Assembly (NCBI GenBank): GCA_002105175.1
Contig: MCGE01000040.1
Location: forward strand, 62,001-126,000
Reading direction: 5' to 3'
Source of the DNA: Absidia repens
Lineage: Eukaryota; Mucoromycota; Mucoromycetes; Mucorales; Cunninghamellaceae
Length of the DNA stretch: 64,000 bases
Part shown: in pieces, positions 11,299-22,197 of the stretch
Numbering within the stretch: position 1 is the stretch's first letter
Layout of the letters: each line of letters begins with the position of its first letter
Made by a program: the position numbers and the translations under genes
The notes under the pieces: model-generated
What the model was told of the DNA's origin: nothing
Databases searched by the model: none
What the model saw: the letters and a program-made list of their open reading frames with translations, nothing else

Positions 11299-11794
11299 TA
11301 CTGTACTGTGCTGTATATCCAATCTACCATACCCGTCCTGTTTCTGTAAAAAATGTCTTCTTCCGACCCTGCGCCTGCGGCCACTGAGAAACATGTACCC
11401 TATCATACCTACCTAACCTCTTTTATTTCACACTCTACATATTGTATTGAAAAAATGCACCTTTCTCTTCTTTTCACTCAAGTGACACCAAAAACATGAT
11501 ATAATTTCAATTGTGTTTCTTATTTAACCGCTACTACTGCTTAACAGTATGTATCATAAAGCGTCATCCAATCAGCACCAGTTGAATCATTTTCCCGCTT
11601 CATTGACTTGGCTCTTGCGACTATAACCATCACTCATATACGAATGAAACCAGTCAACAATATTTTGTTTTTTAATACATATATATATATATATCCTCCC
11701 CGTTTCGACATGACAAACTAAACATAAAAGAGGCGCGATTAATCATCAACTTATGGTGAAAGATTCATCACCCTCTTCACTTCCGTTATAATAT

Positions 11795-11866
11795 AAGGCT
11801 TCAACAATTTTAACTTTTTTATTAGCGGACACACAAAACAATGTCCGATTCATATCATACTGCTTG
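11795..11866 (-). mobile_element. Fragment of the CGGACA TIR element
   Basis: Read on the minus strand it starts CAAGCAGTATGATATGAATC, then GGACATTG...TGTCCG, CTAATAAAAAAGT and TTGAAGCC. This matches the left end of the element at 25722-26309 (CAAGTGGTAATGAATCGGAC ... CTAATAAAAAGTG ... TTGAAGCG). The other end was not found. Confidence 0.55.
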
Positions 11867-11961
11867 TTTTTATCCTAAAGTCAATGAAAAGTAGTAACTT
11901 CCAATATATATATATATATATATATAATGCTATGTATCATCCTTGGCAGGCAATGATGTAT

Positions 11962-12357
11962 TTATCCAAAAATCGATTCTGTTTCTTCTTCATCAACGCA
12001 GGATAACGCTTGTACTCCACCTCTGGTGAGGTCATTGATGGGTGTCATTTGTGTTGTGGAAAGACGTTCCGTACCATACGAAGAATGGACAATGCGGCAG
12101 TTCACATCCTCGTAGAGAGTACACAAGCTAAATCTGACGGTCGTGGCTGCATTGATACGAGCATTGTTGTTGTTGTAATAAGGGATACAGGTCCCCGCTT
12201 TGAATGGCACACGCTGCGTTTGACCTCCGTAGATCACCTGGATGTCCCCACCCACAGAAGGATCCATGCCTGCCCCTGGTGCTGCCGCATTGGTGCCGGT
12301 GGAAAAGAACGCTGTTGCTGCAAGAAAGAAGAAGAGGAGGTTGGGGCTGGATTTCAT
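11962..12357 (-). CDS. Small secreted four-cysteine protein (family A)
   Basis: A 131-residue intronless protein with a clear signal peptide (MKSSPN, a Phe/Leu/Ala core, cut near GTNA-AA). The mature part shows GGDIQVIYGG, TCIPYY, SLCTLYEDVNC and a C-terminal ALSCVDEEE, the four-Cys superfamily framework with a 6-residue gap in the central C-C pair. I chose the ATG at 12357 because the signal peptide begins there and a TATATAAAT box lies about 54 nt upstream; the open frame continues for ~94 more codons, but that extension crosses the TATA box and homopolymers. It is closest to the gene at 9192-9572. Asn-rich NNNNAR follows the first Cys. Function unknown. Confidence 0.82.
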   Translation of the reverse strand: MKSSPNLLFFFLAATAFFSTGTNAAAPGAGMDPSVGGDIQVIYGGQTQRVPFKAGTCIPYYNNNNARINAATTVRFSLCTLYEDVNCRIVHSSYGTERLSTTQMTPINDLTRGGVQALSCVDEEETESIFG

Positions 12358-12403
12358 TTTGGATGTTTGAGATGATAAATGTGAATGGAACACTTTATTG
12401 CAA

Positions 12404-12420
12404 CCGGCGTATTTATATAT
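12404..12420 (-). promoter_or_regulatory. TATA box of the 12-kb secreted-protein gene
   Basis: On the minus strand the sequence reads GATATATAAATACG, about 54 nt upstream of the chosen ATG, which supports transcription starting within the ~30 nt before the coding region. Confidence 0.5.
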
Positions 12421-12497
12421 CTTTTTTTTTCGAATATCCAGCCCCCTCTTTCCCATCCCCCCTGAATCATAGTATCTTTTTTTTTTTTTTTTCCTTC

Positions 12498-12755
12498 TGC
12501 AAGGCAAGGAGGCAGAGAAAAATCCTAAACGGGGAGGGCGGGGGAACCAAGGGGTAAATAGAAAAGGAGGTGATATGTATATTACAGTAAAACGGTAATG
12601 TTGAACTATAAAGCGCTCCCATGTACAAAGGTTCTGCAAGGAGAGAGAGAGAGATAGAGAAAAATCCTGGGCAGAAATAAAGGGGCAATTACATATAAAA
12701 TGAGGCGATATGTATAGTAGAGTAGAAAGGCAACGTTGAACTATAAAACGATTAA
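12498..12755. repeat. Imperfect ~120-bp direct duplication
   Basis: TCTGCAAGG ... GAGAAAAATCCT ... GGGG ... GGYGATATGTATA ... GTTGAACTATAAARCG occurs at 12498-12615 and again at 12636-12750. The two halves differ by small indels. No coding potential seen. Confidence 0.55.
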
Positions 12756-12996
12756 TGAAATAAGGAGATAATTTACTGAAGATATATAGTGCTTTTTAAA
12801 AAAAAAAAAAAAAAAGTGTAGGGAAGTGGGGGACGTACTGATAAGCACGACATTCCGTAGGCGTAAAAGTCGTCAAGATAGATGCTGTACCTACAAGTCA
12901 ACCCACGTACATATGATACAAGCTTTTTTTTTCGAATTGGTTCGGAGGCCAAGAGAGGGCCTTGGGTAGAAAATATATTCGCACTCCGCCTCGCAT

Positions 12997-13263
12997 TTTT
13001 TTTTTTTTTTTTTGTAATGTGTCGTTTATTGAATAAAGACTTGGGCTCACGTCAAAACGAGCGGTGGCCAATAAATAAAATAAAATATAATATATAAAAA
13101 TGAAGAAGAGGGGGTGGTGCGGAAGAGCGAAAATCTAGAGGGTAGTAGTATCATACAGGAGGAGGGAGGTAAAACGTGAGGGCGCAATGAGGGAGAGATG
13201 AAAACAAGAGACAGGCGAGGGGGAGAGTTGTGTGAGAGGAGGAGAGGGGAGAAAGACTATATA

Positions 13264-13296
<33 letters not shown>

Positions 13297-14480
13297 TTTA
13301 TATTTTACTTTTTAGACTTACCATCAAAGATATCATTGGCCAGCAGACGATGTGGGGGCGTGGAAGGTGGAGAGGGTGCGGATGATCGAGGGGACAATAG
13401 TGGTGGGGCGAAGAGGACGGTTCTCAAAGACAAGAGCCCAGTGGGCGTTCCATATAGCATGGAGGGTGGACCCGAGGTATTGAAACCAGAGCGTTGTGGG
13501 GATGAGGGAGGGGGAGGGAGGAGGGCGGAGGAAAAGAAGAGAAAACCAGATGGTATCGGTGGAGAAAGGGATGGACGGGAAAAGGTGGGACCAAGAAGCT
13601 TGCCAGATAAGAGCTCGGATGGGGCAGTCCAGAGCCATGTGGCGGGTTGTTTGATAAAGGAGAGGGCAAGCAGGGCAGAAGGGAGATGGGAATTGGTGTG
13701 GCAGGAAAAAATGAAGTCGAGTGAGGGCGGGCCATTTGTTGAGGATCAGGCGATACCACACGTTGCGAGCCGTAGGAGTGAGTCGGATTTTCCAAAACCT
13801 TTTCCATTGCGTAGGGGGGATCGAAGGAGGGCCATATTGGATCGTGTGGCAAGATTGGTAGTGGAGTTGACGAATGGTGCGGCTAGACCAGCGAAGAGTT
13901 TTGATGTGATCCCATGTTTGCGAGGTGAGTGGTGGGGAGGGTGAGTGATCAGGTTCGTCCACGGGTGAGAGGGCGGCGGAAATGTGTTGATGGAATGGGA
14001 AGGAGGGGGAGGAAGTAAGGGTGGATCTTATCTGATTCAGATAGTAGCGACCTACAGGAAGATCAGGAGAAACAGTGGGTTGAGCCATCAGAGAGTTGGA
14101 GGAAGGGGACAAAGTAAAAAATCACGGCCTCGGAGGAACCTGTATTTGGGCTTGTGGAGCCAATGGGAGGAGGGGACCTGATATAAAAACCAAAGTGGGG
14201 CATCCAAACACATCGCTGAGGACCAAGATATTTTGATGGAATCTATGGATACAAAAGAGAGTAGGTGAGCAATGAGTAGAAAAGGAGAGTGGAAAGGGAG
14301 TCGGGTGCCTATTTTGAGGGGGGGAGGAGCAAAGAGAAAAAGGAGTTATGAGGAGGGGAGAGGGAATGAATGTACGCCTGCATCCAGAAAGATAGAGGGG
14401 AGGAGCGGGTTGTGAGGGGACGGAGGAGGAGAGGAAGCCATCTGGATTGGAGAGAGATTTGTTGGGCTTGTGGGTCGAAT
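12997..14480 (-). mobile_element. 5'-truncated LINE copy with 9-bp TSD
   Basis: On the minus strand the piece covers the last part of ORF2, the 3' UTR and a poly(A) tail (the T run at 12997-13012). A perfect direct repeat GCCTCGCAT at 12988-12996 and 14481-14489 marks the target-site duplication. The 5' break falls within ORF2: the first readable residues correspond to the DPQAQQISLQ segment at about 58485 of the full-length element. The 3' UTR ends GACGTGAGCCCAAGTCTTTA ... AACGACACATTAC-A(n), close to the tail at 4660-4832. Amino-acid identity to the full copy is only moderate, so it comes from a related but different lineage. Confidence 0.88.
13333..14112 (-). pseudogene. LINE ORF2 C-terminal remnant (zf-RVT-like region)
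   Basis: A 259-residue open frame without the endonuclease or reverse transcriptase core. Segments such as GPPSIPPTQW, RFWKIRLTPTARN, W-RLILNKWPALTRLHFF and STLHAIWNAHW align in order with the last ~290 residues of the intact ORF2 at 55823-59563. The C-x2-C and H-x(4)-C residues of the terminal zinc-binding region are kept (CPACPLLYQTTRHMALDC). It is a dead fragment, not a gene. Confidence 0.85.
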
Positions 14481-14554
14481 GCCTCGCATGATTTTTATTG
14501 TTCCCACTTTTCCCACTGTTTTTTTTTTTTTTGTCTTTTTTCCTTCAAAAAAAT

Positions 14555-14800
14555 CAACCTCATTGAAGCTCCGTTGAGGTAATGGAAAGCTTGGATTAGA
14601 GGTTAGAATGTGAATCAGGGGCATCTTGAAAATGCGAAACGAACATGCACGGGGAAGCTCTGTCTTTCTGAAATCGGGATGCCCACCATTAGATTAGTTT
14701 TCATCTTAGTTGGTGTTATTAGTGTAGCTTAGTGTTCAGTATGTCATAGGTTATCTATTTGAATAAAACGAATTGTTTTGTGTTCTACCATTAGTCTCTC
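14555..14800 (+). repeat. SINE-like repeat, copy 4
   Basis: TCAACCTCATTGAAG, TGGATTAGAGGTTAG, GTGAATCAGGGGCATCTT, ACATGCACGGGGAAGC and TTTGAATAAAACG follow the family order. It lies directly behind the truncated LINE. Confidence 0.65.
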
Positions 14801-15940
14801 TGTCATAAGTTCAGCTTGATATTTTTATCAGACCCCTATCGCTTCCCGTCCCGCCCCCTCATACTTTATATATTTGTGTGGGCAACATCCAGTAGATGAT
14901 CCTACTTGCATCAATAAAACAAGTCATTTAAAGAAAAACAGAAAAAGAGGATGGTCCAACATCCCTCCGTCCGTCTTATGCCACTAGGAACGGTATTTAT
15001 TTCAAATCCATCGTTACAATCCACTCACTCTTTAATGCTGAGATAGGGTGTGACAATGCGTGCGGGATCAGTGATCGCGATGAAGGTGATCTCAGTTTTT
15101 GTATGTATAGTAAAAATTCATGGGTAAATATAATATGAAATAAACTGAGGAAAAGGATGAGACACCAACATTTCGCAAAAGGTTATTATTGGGGTAATGG
15201 TCATTATTCTAAAGTTATACTGCTATGTACTATCATGGATATTTTGATCCCCCCCCATGTAGTCCCACAAAACTAAATCGTTATCCACATAACTGTCTCA
15301 GGATAGAACCAAGGTGACAGGTCACAAAAAAAAAAAAAAAAAAAAAACACGAAGGTAAAGCAAATGACAAGATTTTTTATTATTGTTAGTGATAGTGATA
15401 AGCCATTTTTGAATTTTGTATAGGTAGTAACGAAGTGAAGTTAACTTTCTGATATAACTTCACGTGTGTCTTGTATCAATTAGATAGAGTAAAAATTAGA
15501 TTTTCTTGGTTTTTTGATTTAATTTCTCTTGAATGTGTCAATACCTGCGCAAAGGAATCTGTGTGTGTAAAACAACTATTGCGGGGAATGAGTTTTTTAT
15601 ATATACTGTTTTGTCGTCTCCGCCATGTTACGCTTTGGTGGGAGAGTCCCTTGGCGGAACTAACCCACGTGCTCTACGGTCCTTCGACAAAAAAAAAAAA
15701 AAGCACGAAAACATTCATATATAGCGTGCATTGTGAGATAATCACTACTACTACCATCCACCATTCTTGTCATTCAACCGCCCTTCCTTCCCTCCTCTCT
15801 TCGCAGTACAAACAAAAAAAAATAGTCATCAATGACAGTACGAAAATATTCATGGCACCTTTCCTTCCCCTACCCCCCAAAAAAAGGACTAAAAAAAAAA
15901 GTGATATGGTTCAAATGATGTCTTTATTTTTTTTTTTTTT
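14801..15940. other. Intergenic, no supported gene
   Basis: Convergent 3' flank of the GTPase gene, with T/A runs (15326-15347, 15690-15703). Open frames are short, run through homopolymers and show no domain. Confidence 0.45.
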
Positions 15941-17596
15941 TCATTGAATCGCACGCTCGCCCGAGCCAAAGAATTTACGGACCTGTCCACGGAACTCGAA
16001 CGGCATGAAGGGCGGGTCACGCAGGGCAAATGCGGTAGGCGGCAAGGCGGGATCGAGCCAGATGCGGAGCGACGCACGACCAAAGGCGCCTGTCAGGGCC
16101 ACCCAGCCCAGGCCGCCGGCGAATGCCAGATCCACCACCGCCTGTGAGCTGTTCAAGGCATGACTCTGGACTGTCACCACCTTCGGCAGCGCATGCATTT
16201 CTGCGGAGGCGGCAGCGTCGATCAATTTCGCGGTTTTGGTGATATGGGGTGCCACCGTGGACGAAAAGAACGTCATGAGGATCGGGTGTTGTGTGTCCAG
16301 GACATCGATGCGTGCTTGATGCTGGCCCAAGATCAACGATTGGTGCGCATGCAGTCGGAACGTCACCGGTCGCATCGGTTGTTGTTGTTGCTGTTTGTGG
16401 ATGGCGGTGGATGCCATGATCAAGCCCGGGGTATCGATCAAAAAATGGTCTCTTATTGTTGTTGTTGTCTTTCTACCCTCTTGTTGTTGTTGTTGTTGTT
16501 GTAAGCCTAGGATATGTAAGGGGATCCGCACAAGCCCCAAGGTGGTGCCAGGAACCGCCGAGCTGGTGGGTTTGTAGTGGTGTTTGTTCAATGTGCGTGC
16601 ATGGTTGAGCAGTTGTTGGATCAGCGCGGATTTGCCAGCATTCACACTCCCGACCACATACACATCGTCGGTGGGTAACATGTGGTGTTGCAGACGTTTG
16701 ATCAAGGTCTTGACGCCCCATCCCTTTTTAGCACTGACCAGATGCACCGCTTCAATCGTGTTGTTATGTTGTTGTTGTGACGATGATCCAAGGGTGTGTC
16801 GGATGGTCTTGGTAATACTGTCCCGGATCCGTTGGTCATGATGCTTTATGGCCCGCGACGGTAAGAGATCCACCTTGTTGGCTACCACTATGACACGCGC
16901 CCCATTGTTGTTGTTGTCGTTAACCAGTTGCTGGAGTGCATCGATCGACCATGGCATATCGGTAGCGTCCATCACGTAGATGAGTAGGGGTTGGCGCTTG
17001 GTGCGTAAGAAGGAGACCAATGAGCTGTATTGTTGTGATGAACGTAAAAAGGCGGCGTTCCCGGGTTCATTGGCTCGTGTATGGTGATGTGTTAATTGAT
17101 GGCATCGTTGGCAGATGGGTGTGCTTGAGCGAGGATGAGATGGGGTGGTATTATCGGGAGTCGTTGTCATGTCGTCTTGGTTGAGGGCATCCGCCGGCGT
17201 GCCTCCTTCCAAAAGTGCTCGTGTTGCAGGATCCAAAGCTTCCACTAGAGAAGCATAGCTGGCATGATCAAGTCCCGATGTTGGTTTCCTTTTCTTGATG
17301 GGCGTGGTCGTGGGTGTGGAAGGTGTCACCAAATACCCGGGTTGATCAGGTTGTGATTGTTGAAAAGGGGCACCACATCCTGGACAATGCGTAGCAGGAG
17401 TACTTGGGCTGGTGGTAGTGGTAGAATTTGTGCTGGTAGAGTAGCTTGGTGATGATGAGAGCCAAGATCGTTGACGTACACAAGGGAGTTGGCACACGGT
17501 CTTTGATCTTGCTGCTGAGACCACCCATACCAATGGAGTCCGGATAAGACTTGTTGCACGTAATGATCTACGCCCCAAAGTGATGGTACGGAGCAT
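15941..17596 (-). CDS. GEP3: Mitochondrial circularly permuted GTPase, NOA1/YqeH-like (Gep3/Mtg3-type)
   Basis: An intronless 551-residue protein. The N-terminus from the ATG at 17596 (MLRTITLGRRSLRATSLIR) is Arg/Leu/Ser-rich without acidic residues, as in mitochondrial presequences; an upstream GTG at 17668 was not used. A two-part zinc site, CPGCGAPF (Cys 71/74) and CQRCHQLTH (Cys 162/165), precedes a GTPase core in permuted order: G4 NKVD (240-243), G5 SAKKGWG (288-), G1 GSVNAGKS (316-323), the PGTT switch, and G3 DTPG (388-391). That order and zinc finger define the YqeH/NOA1 family, involved in small-subunit mitoribosome assembly (family knowledge). Gln and Asn runs (about residue 366-372 and elsewhere) are inserted between motifs. 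The family is certain; the yeast-type symbol is an orthology guess. Confidence 0.9.
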   Translation of the reverse strand: MLRTITLGRRSLRATSLIRTPLVWVVSAARSKTVCQLPCVRQRSWLSSSPSYSTSTNSTTTTSPSTPATHCPGCGAPFQQSQPDQPGYLVTPSTPTTTPIKKRKPTSGLDHASYASLVEALDPATRALLEGGTPADALNQDDMTTTPDNTTPSHPRSSTPICQRCHQLTHHHTRANEPGNAAFLRSSQQYSSLVSFLRTKRQPLLIYVMDATDMPWSIDALQQLVNDNNNNGARVIVVANKVDLLPSRAIKHHDQRIRDSITKTIRHTLGSSSQQQHNNTIEAVHLVSAKKGWGVKTLIKRLQHHMLPTDDVYVVGSVNAGKSALIQQLLNHARTLNKHHYKPTSSAVPGTTLGLVRIPLHILGLQQQQQQQEGRKTTTTIRDHFLIDTPGLIMASTAIHKQQQQQPMRPVTFRLHAHQSLILGQHQARIDVLDTQHPILMTFFSSTVAPHITKTAKLIDAAASAEMHALPKVVTVQSHALNSSQAVVDLAFAGGLGWVALTGAFGRASLRIWLDPALPPTAFALRDPPFMPFEFRGQVRKFFGSGERAIQ

Positions 17597-17699
17597 ATTA
17601 TTGTGTGTAAGAAAAAAGCGGTGAAAAGCGTCCCCTCCTCTTCCATGCACCTGGGCTCTGTCTGCCACGACTACTGTTTAAGCCTCTTTTTTTTTTTTT

Positions 17700-18815
17700 T
17701 TTTTGGCAGGGTGGATTTCCTTCTCCGCGCAATGTCCAACTTTTACGTCCCCATTTACATACAAATAAAAACTACTCTTATTTACTTTTCAATGACTCCA
17801 CGGCGACACCGGCAAAGGAGAATATGATTTCTTTGTATGGAAGTGACCCCTTGGCTGAACCACACAATGGTGTTGGCATGCGAAATAGCCCTAGTTGTGT
17901 TGAAATGCCGCTTGCTGAATCACCCATCCCTCCTTTTTAATTGTGCGAGAACAGGGAGCGCCACACGCGCCATTTAGAATTGACGTCCACGTTACTCTGC
18001 ATGGTCGAGCACAATCTTTAAAAAAATTAAACTTGTGCCACCCCCTTCAGCACCCCCCCAAAAAAAAGAGTTTATGCACAGGTTCCCTTTTTTTTTTCAC
18101 GAATGCATTTATAGCATCAGAACACACCATTCCTAGACTTTTTTTTTTTAACTCGGGAGGATCCTTTTGGTCGCACAATGTGTTTATTGTTAGAAATGTA
18201 TTCGTATACAAACAAACGGATATGGACAGAACTCGGAGATTTTTTTTTTTTTTGCAGGGCATAAATGGCAGTAATTAGGTATGGTAATAGACAATTCTGG
18301 AAGTAAAGTGTGGAGTCATTGATAATCATTTATTTGCTTATAAACTCTTTCTACATGCAACAAAGCAAAAAGCAATGCATTTTTTTTTTTTTTGATTTGA
18401 TAGCTTCCAATCGAAGCAAAAACATAGTAGATAGAATCCATTCAAATAGATGCATAATTTAAGTGATATCAAAATAAAATTAAAAAAGGAGTGGGCCCCT
18501 TTTTCATTTCCGTGACAACCACTTTTTCGGTTTCAGCGAGAGAGATCAATCCCAAATATTGGTATGATGATGGGCATTTGTTTTTTACGCATTGAAACAC
18601 GGTCAATTTCAACTTTGTTATTTACTGAAAAATCCACACTTTTTTTTTTATTATCTGACTGACCAGCGACCTCATTTCACCTCTTTTGCCTCTTTCTCTT
18701 TCCCTTGTATACTTGAACACAGTTTCGATATATCTCTAACTTTATTTTTTTTTACTTGATTCTTGAATATATATGAAAAGATAAAAAAAAGCAAGCGGCT
18801 CCTTTTTTCATTTCA
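17700..18815. other. Intergenic between divergent genes
   Basis: Holds the presumed promoters of the GTPase gene (leftward) and of the two-TM protein (rightward), plus poly(T) runs at 17684-17704, 18240-18254 and 18380-18394. A TATATATG stretch at about 18768 lies ~50 nt upstream of the rightward ATG. No gene supported. Confidence 0.45.
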
Positions 18816-20337
18816 ATGTCAGAACTCCTTCCACTTCCACCTTTATCACATTATTTGGATGTAGCTGAACCTGACACTACTTCCACTACAAAAAAAGTAA
18901 CTACTACTAATACATCAGCCAGCACCACCCTACCAAAGACAAGCAAACGTTTGAAACGATCTGCAACCTTGGCTTCCCGATTCAAACATACCGCCGAGAA
19001 ACCAACCTCATCGCCAGTCCGACGTTCATTTTCTGTATCCGCTACAACCAAACGCCCATCTCCAGTACCAGCAGCAGCCATGCCAGCACCCTTACGTCAA
19101 GATGCCCATTGGGACGACACATCGCCTTGGGAAATGTATTTCGATCCCAATTATACATTTTTCGGCGGCAAAGTATTGGATCCAAGACAACGACAACGGC
19201 AACAAGAGGTGTTAAAAGCCATGGCCCTACATGACCATTATTTACATTTACATCCACCACCCAGTGCGGGTGCCAGTACGGCGGCGGATCAATTGCAACA
19301 GCCCTCTTTACCGTATACCGTCATGGATGCGGTGCACCATCAACAACAACAGTACGCCTCGTTGCTCGATCTCTCCCAAGCACGTGGTCGTCTTCTCCCA
19401 CCCTTACCCAACAACAATGCCGACGACAATGAAGAGAATCCGTCCCCGATGTCCATCCAAACCATGTATTATCCAGCAGAATCGCCTACACATGACGTGA
19501 ACGAACACGACGACGTCCAAGACGGCCATGAGCATCATATACGGACCATGAGCCACCAAGATCATCAAGCACGCCTGGCATTATTGCAAGCCATTCGCAC
19601 CGAATCGTACCACCCAGCTCCTATGCATGCGTCCAACGCTGCCCTTGTGAAACAACAAACTACCATCGCCACCACGCCGCCTCAGCCAGCCTCCGTCGTC
19701 GCAGCAACTGGCGGAGGACAGAGCGCCGCCAAGGTGTCCCATCAGCAGCATCAGAATCGCCGGTACCGAGATCCCAGCCGCTACATTTGGATGGAAACGC
19801 CGTCTCCCACCAAAAAAGAAAAAGCGCAATCGGCATCCACCTTTGATCTGGCCTCTCTCCAAGGTAATAATAATAATAATAATAAGAAAAAAATCAACCG
19901 TCGAGCCCGATGGGGGCGGTGTTTGTAATGCAAACTGATCATTTTATTTTTTTTAAAAAAAAATAGAGGCAGGTCAAGTGCCATTGACACAGAAACCCAA
20001 CCAGGCCACCCACCATTCCAGCACCCGCAGCGACAATGAGCGGCGGTACCGGACGTCGTTTTTGTATTTTGTGTTTGGGTTTGTGTTCCCGCCGGTGTGG
20101 GTGATTGGGGCGTTGTATACACCGCCCGACAACCAACAGTCGTACCAATCGTCGCATGGGCGGCGGATTGATTTGATGTGGAAACGTGCCTGTCGTCTGG
20201 CGTTTGCGTTGTTCACGTTTGGCTTGTTGGTCATGGTGGTGATCATTCTTGCGCTGAATCCCGGTGCCCTGGGTTGGCGCACCAGTCGCACGGATCTCAA
20301 TTCCGCACAACAATTTATTCCTGTGGTGGCCCAATAA
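18816..20337 (+). CDS. Two-exon, two-TM protein with long disordered N-terminus, unknown function
   Basis: Exon 1 is 18816-19863 and exon 2 is 19967-20337; the intron begins GTAATAATAAT and ends AATAG, keeping phase, for 472 residues. The first ~350 residues are low-complexity (Thr/Ser-, Gln-, His- and Pro-rich) with basic stretches (KTSKRLKRSATLASRFK). The ordered part is C-terminal: a basic RRYR segment, a first membrane span (FLYFVFGFVFPPVWVIGALY), a loop with RRIDLMWKRACR, and a second span (LAFALFTFGLLVMVVIILAL). Two closely spaced spans joined by a basic loop suggest a hairpin in an internal membrane. I do not recognise a named family. Stopping at the exon-1 frame's own TAA would lose both spans, so the spliced model is preferred. 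Confidence 0.72.
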
Positions 20338-20814
20338 ATAACAAAAATAAAAAAGAGTAGTGAAGTAATAGAAGAAACAGTTCTTGTGCATTACTATAAG
20401 TCATATAATAATTATATGAATAATAATAATAAAAAAAAATAGATATATTGGTGATGGATTTCCCCATACCAAAAAAAAAAAAAAAAAAGCTATTGATAGG
20501 GTAGAAGAGGGTATGGGGGTGAAGGGACGGGAAGGAAAAAAGCGAAAAATAGATGTAGAAGAAACAGATACACAATCATTATGTACAGTATAATGAGTAC
20601 AGCAGGATAATTGCGAAGATGGCTTTGGTTGTTGAATTAGATATATATATATATATATATATAATATGAAAAAAAGAATGAATGCCTGGACGATTTGAAA
20701 TCCCGTCCACGTCAATTTCACTCCTCGTTTTTATTTGCCATGCTCCTTCTTCTTTTTCTTTTTTCTTTCCCAAGAAAACTGATATCACAATTTTGGCTTT
20801 TTTGAATTGATGGC

Positions 20815-21005
20815 GAACTCTCGATTAGTATTAGGACAAGTTTAGAGCGGGTTTCTGCTCAGGGATGACAACATGCGTGAGGAACCCCTTTCCTTTTGGA
20901 TGTCGGATGTAGATGAACTCCAATGTGTCCTTCTTGGCTTAGTTTAGTATTCATTTTACCCATAGTTTTGTTTTTTGCATCTGAATAAAATATGTCTCTT
21001 TTTAC
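20815..21005 (+). repeat. SINE-like repeat, copy 5 (second subfamily)
   Basis: AGGACAAGTTTAGAGCGGG, CTCAGGGATGACAACATGCG, GAACCCCTTTCCTTTTGGAT and CTGAATAAAATATGTCTC. The same variant boxes (TAGTTTAGAAGGG, CAGGG-TAACAACAT) occur in copies 6 and 7, defining a subfamily. Confidence 0.6.
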
Positions 21006-21170
21006 AGTCTTCAATAAAACAACAATATCTCATTAATCTTTCATTTACACTGTACAGTACTGTACAATCTCTACCATCGTTCACTTTAGATCAGTGTTGA
21101 CCGTTGGTTGTGCTTCAATCATAGATGTCATTGTCATCTTTCTCATGCATTGCACTGTGTATACTACCTC

Positions 21171-21175
<5 letters not shown>

Positions 21176-21238
<63 letters not shown>
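21176..21238. repeat. Poly(T) tract of 63 bases
   Basis: Uninterrupted T run, the longest homopolymer in the window. Length in the assembly is probably approximate. Confidence 0.9.
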
Positions 21239-21241
<3 letters not shown>

Positions 21242-22197
21242 TTCATCTCTTTAGACTCGTGCCGCCTCATTTCATGCCTTGTTATCCAAAGATCTCTGTT
21301 TTTGAACAATCGTTCCTCCCCAACGAGATGAGTGCTGACCATTCCTTAAGCCTTCCCCTTCCCCCCCAAAAAAAAAACAAATCGCTAACTGACTGACGTT
21401 CGTCCCTGTTGTGCGACAGAACCCCTCTGAATACGATCCTATATATATATAACATACGAATTCGGTCGAAGTCGGCCTTTACCGTTTTTCAAATCACTTT
21501 CAGCGGTTGCTGTTTCAGCTAGGAACTCCGCTCGTCTACTTAACCTTCCACATCGTCATTGTTCTTTTTTATCATTATCCTCCATTTGCTTCACTAGCGG
21601 CATCCCATGGCATAGAATAAATAAATCGTCCCCCTCCCCTTTCCTCCTCAAATTCTTCCATTTTATGACGTCAAGACACACACACACTCAGAGAGGACAA
21701 CAAGGGGAATTACATGAGCCTATATCATTATCGTTGATGCGGACGGTAGAAGACGTCCGACTCACCGCATGGGTGGTGAAACGGAAAAAAAAAAAAAAAA
21801 AACATGCGTTTTGTCAAGGTAGTGATGCATATTCAAATGGTATTTTTCAAGTGAAATGTGCGGGTGACCCACATAATGATGATTGTATATCATAGACCAT
21901 GATGATAATGACATAACAAATGGAGGGCTTTTTTTTGGAAGGGGATTGGCTTGTAGGATAGGAAGCAACGGGCAACAAAGTATTATTATTAGTATTATTT
22001 TTCCCCTTCCCCAGGCAGTCTTTGCTGTCTTCTATTAACCAAATACAGAAATAAAGTCAACTTGAAAAAAGAGAATAAAAAAGCTTTTTTTTTAAAAAAG
22101 TTATATTTATTCTTTTCAGTACACAGACACACACAGACAAAAGAAAAAGAAAAAATCGGAAGAGGAGGTGGAGAGGAACAAAAAAAAAAAACCATTG

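Noticed and set aside
11962..12639. 225-residue version of the 12-kb secreted protein
   Set aside because: The extension runs through the TATA box and a T-rich homopolymer; MKSSPN at 12357 is a clear signal-peptide start.
13198..13944. 248-residue plus-strand frame rich in Gly/Arg/Glu
   Set aside because: It is the complement of the LINE ORF2 remnant and its composition follows from that.
15941..17668. Upstream GTG start for the GTPase gene
   Set aside because: Residues encoded before 17596 are acidic/His-rich and would spoil the mitochondrial presequence that begins at the ATG.
21115..21342. Poly-Lys/Phe frames over the 63-T run
   Set aside because: They exist only because homopolymers lack stop codons.
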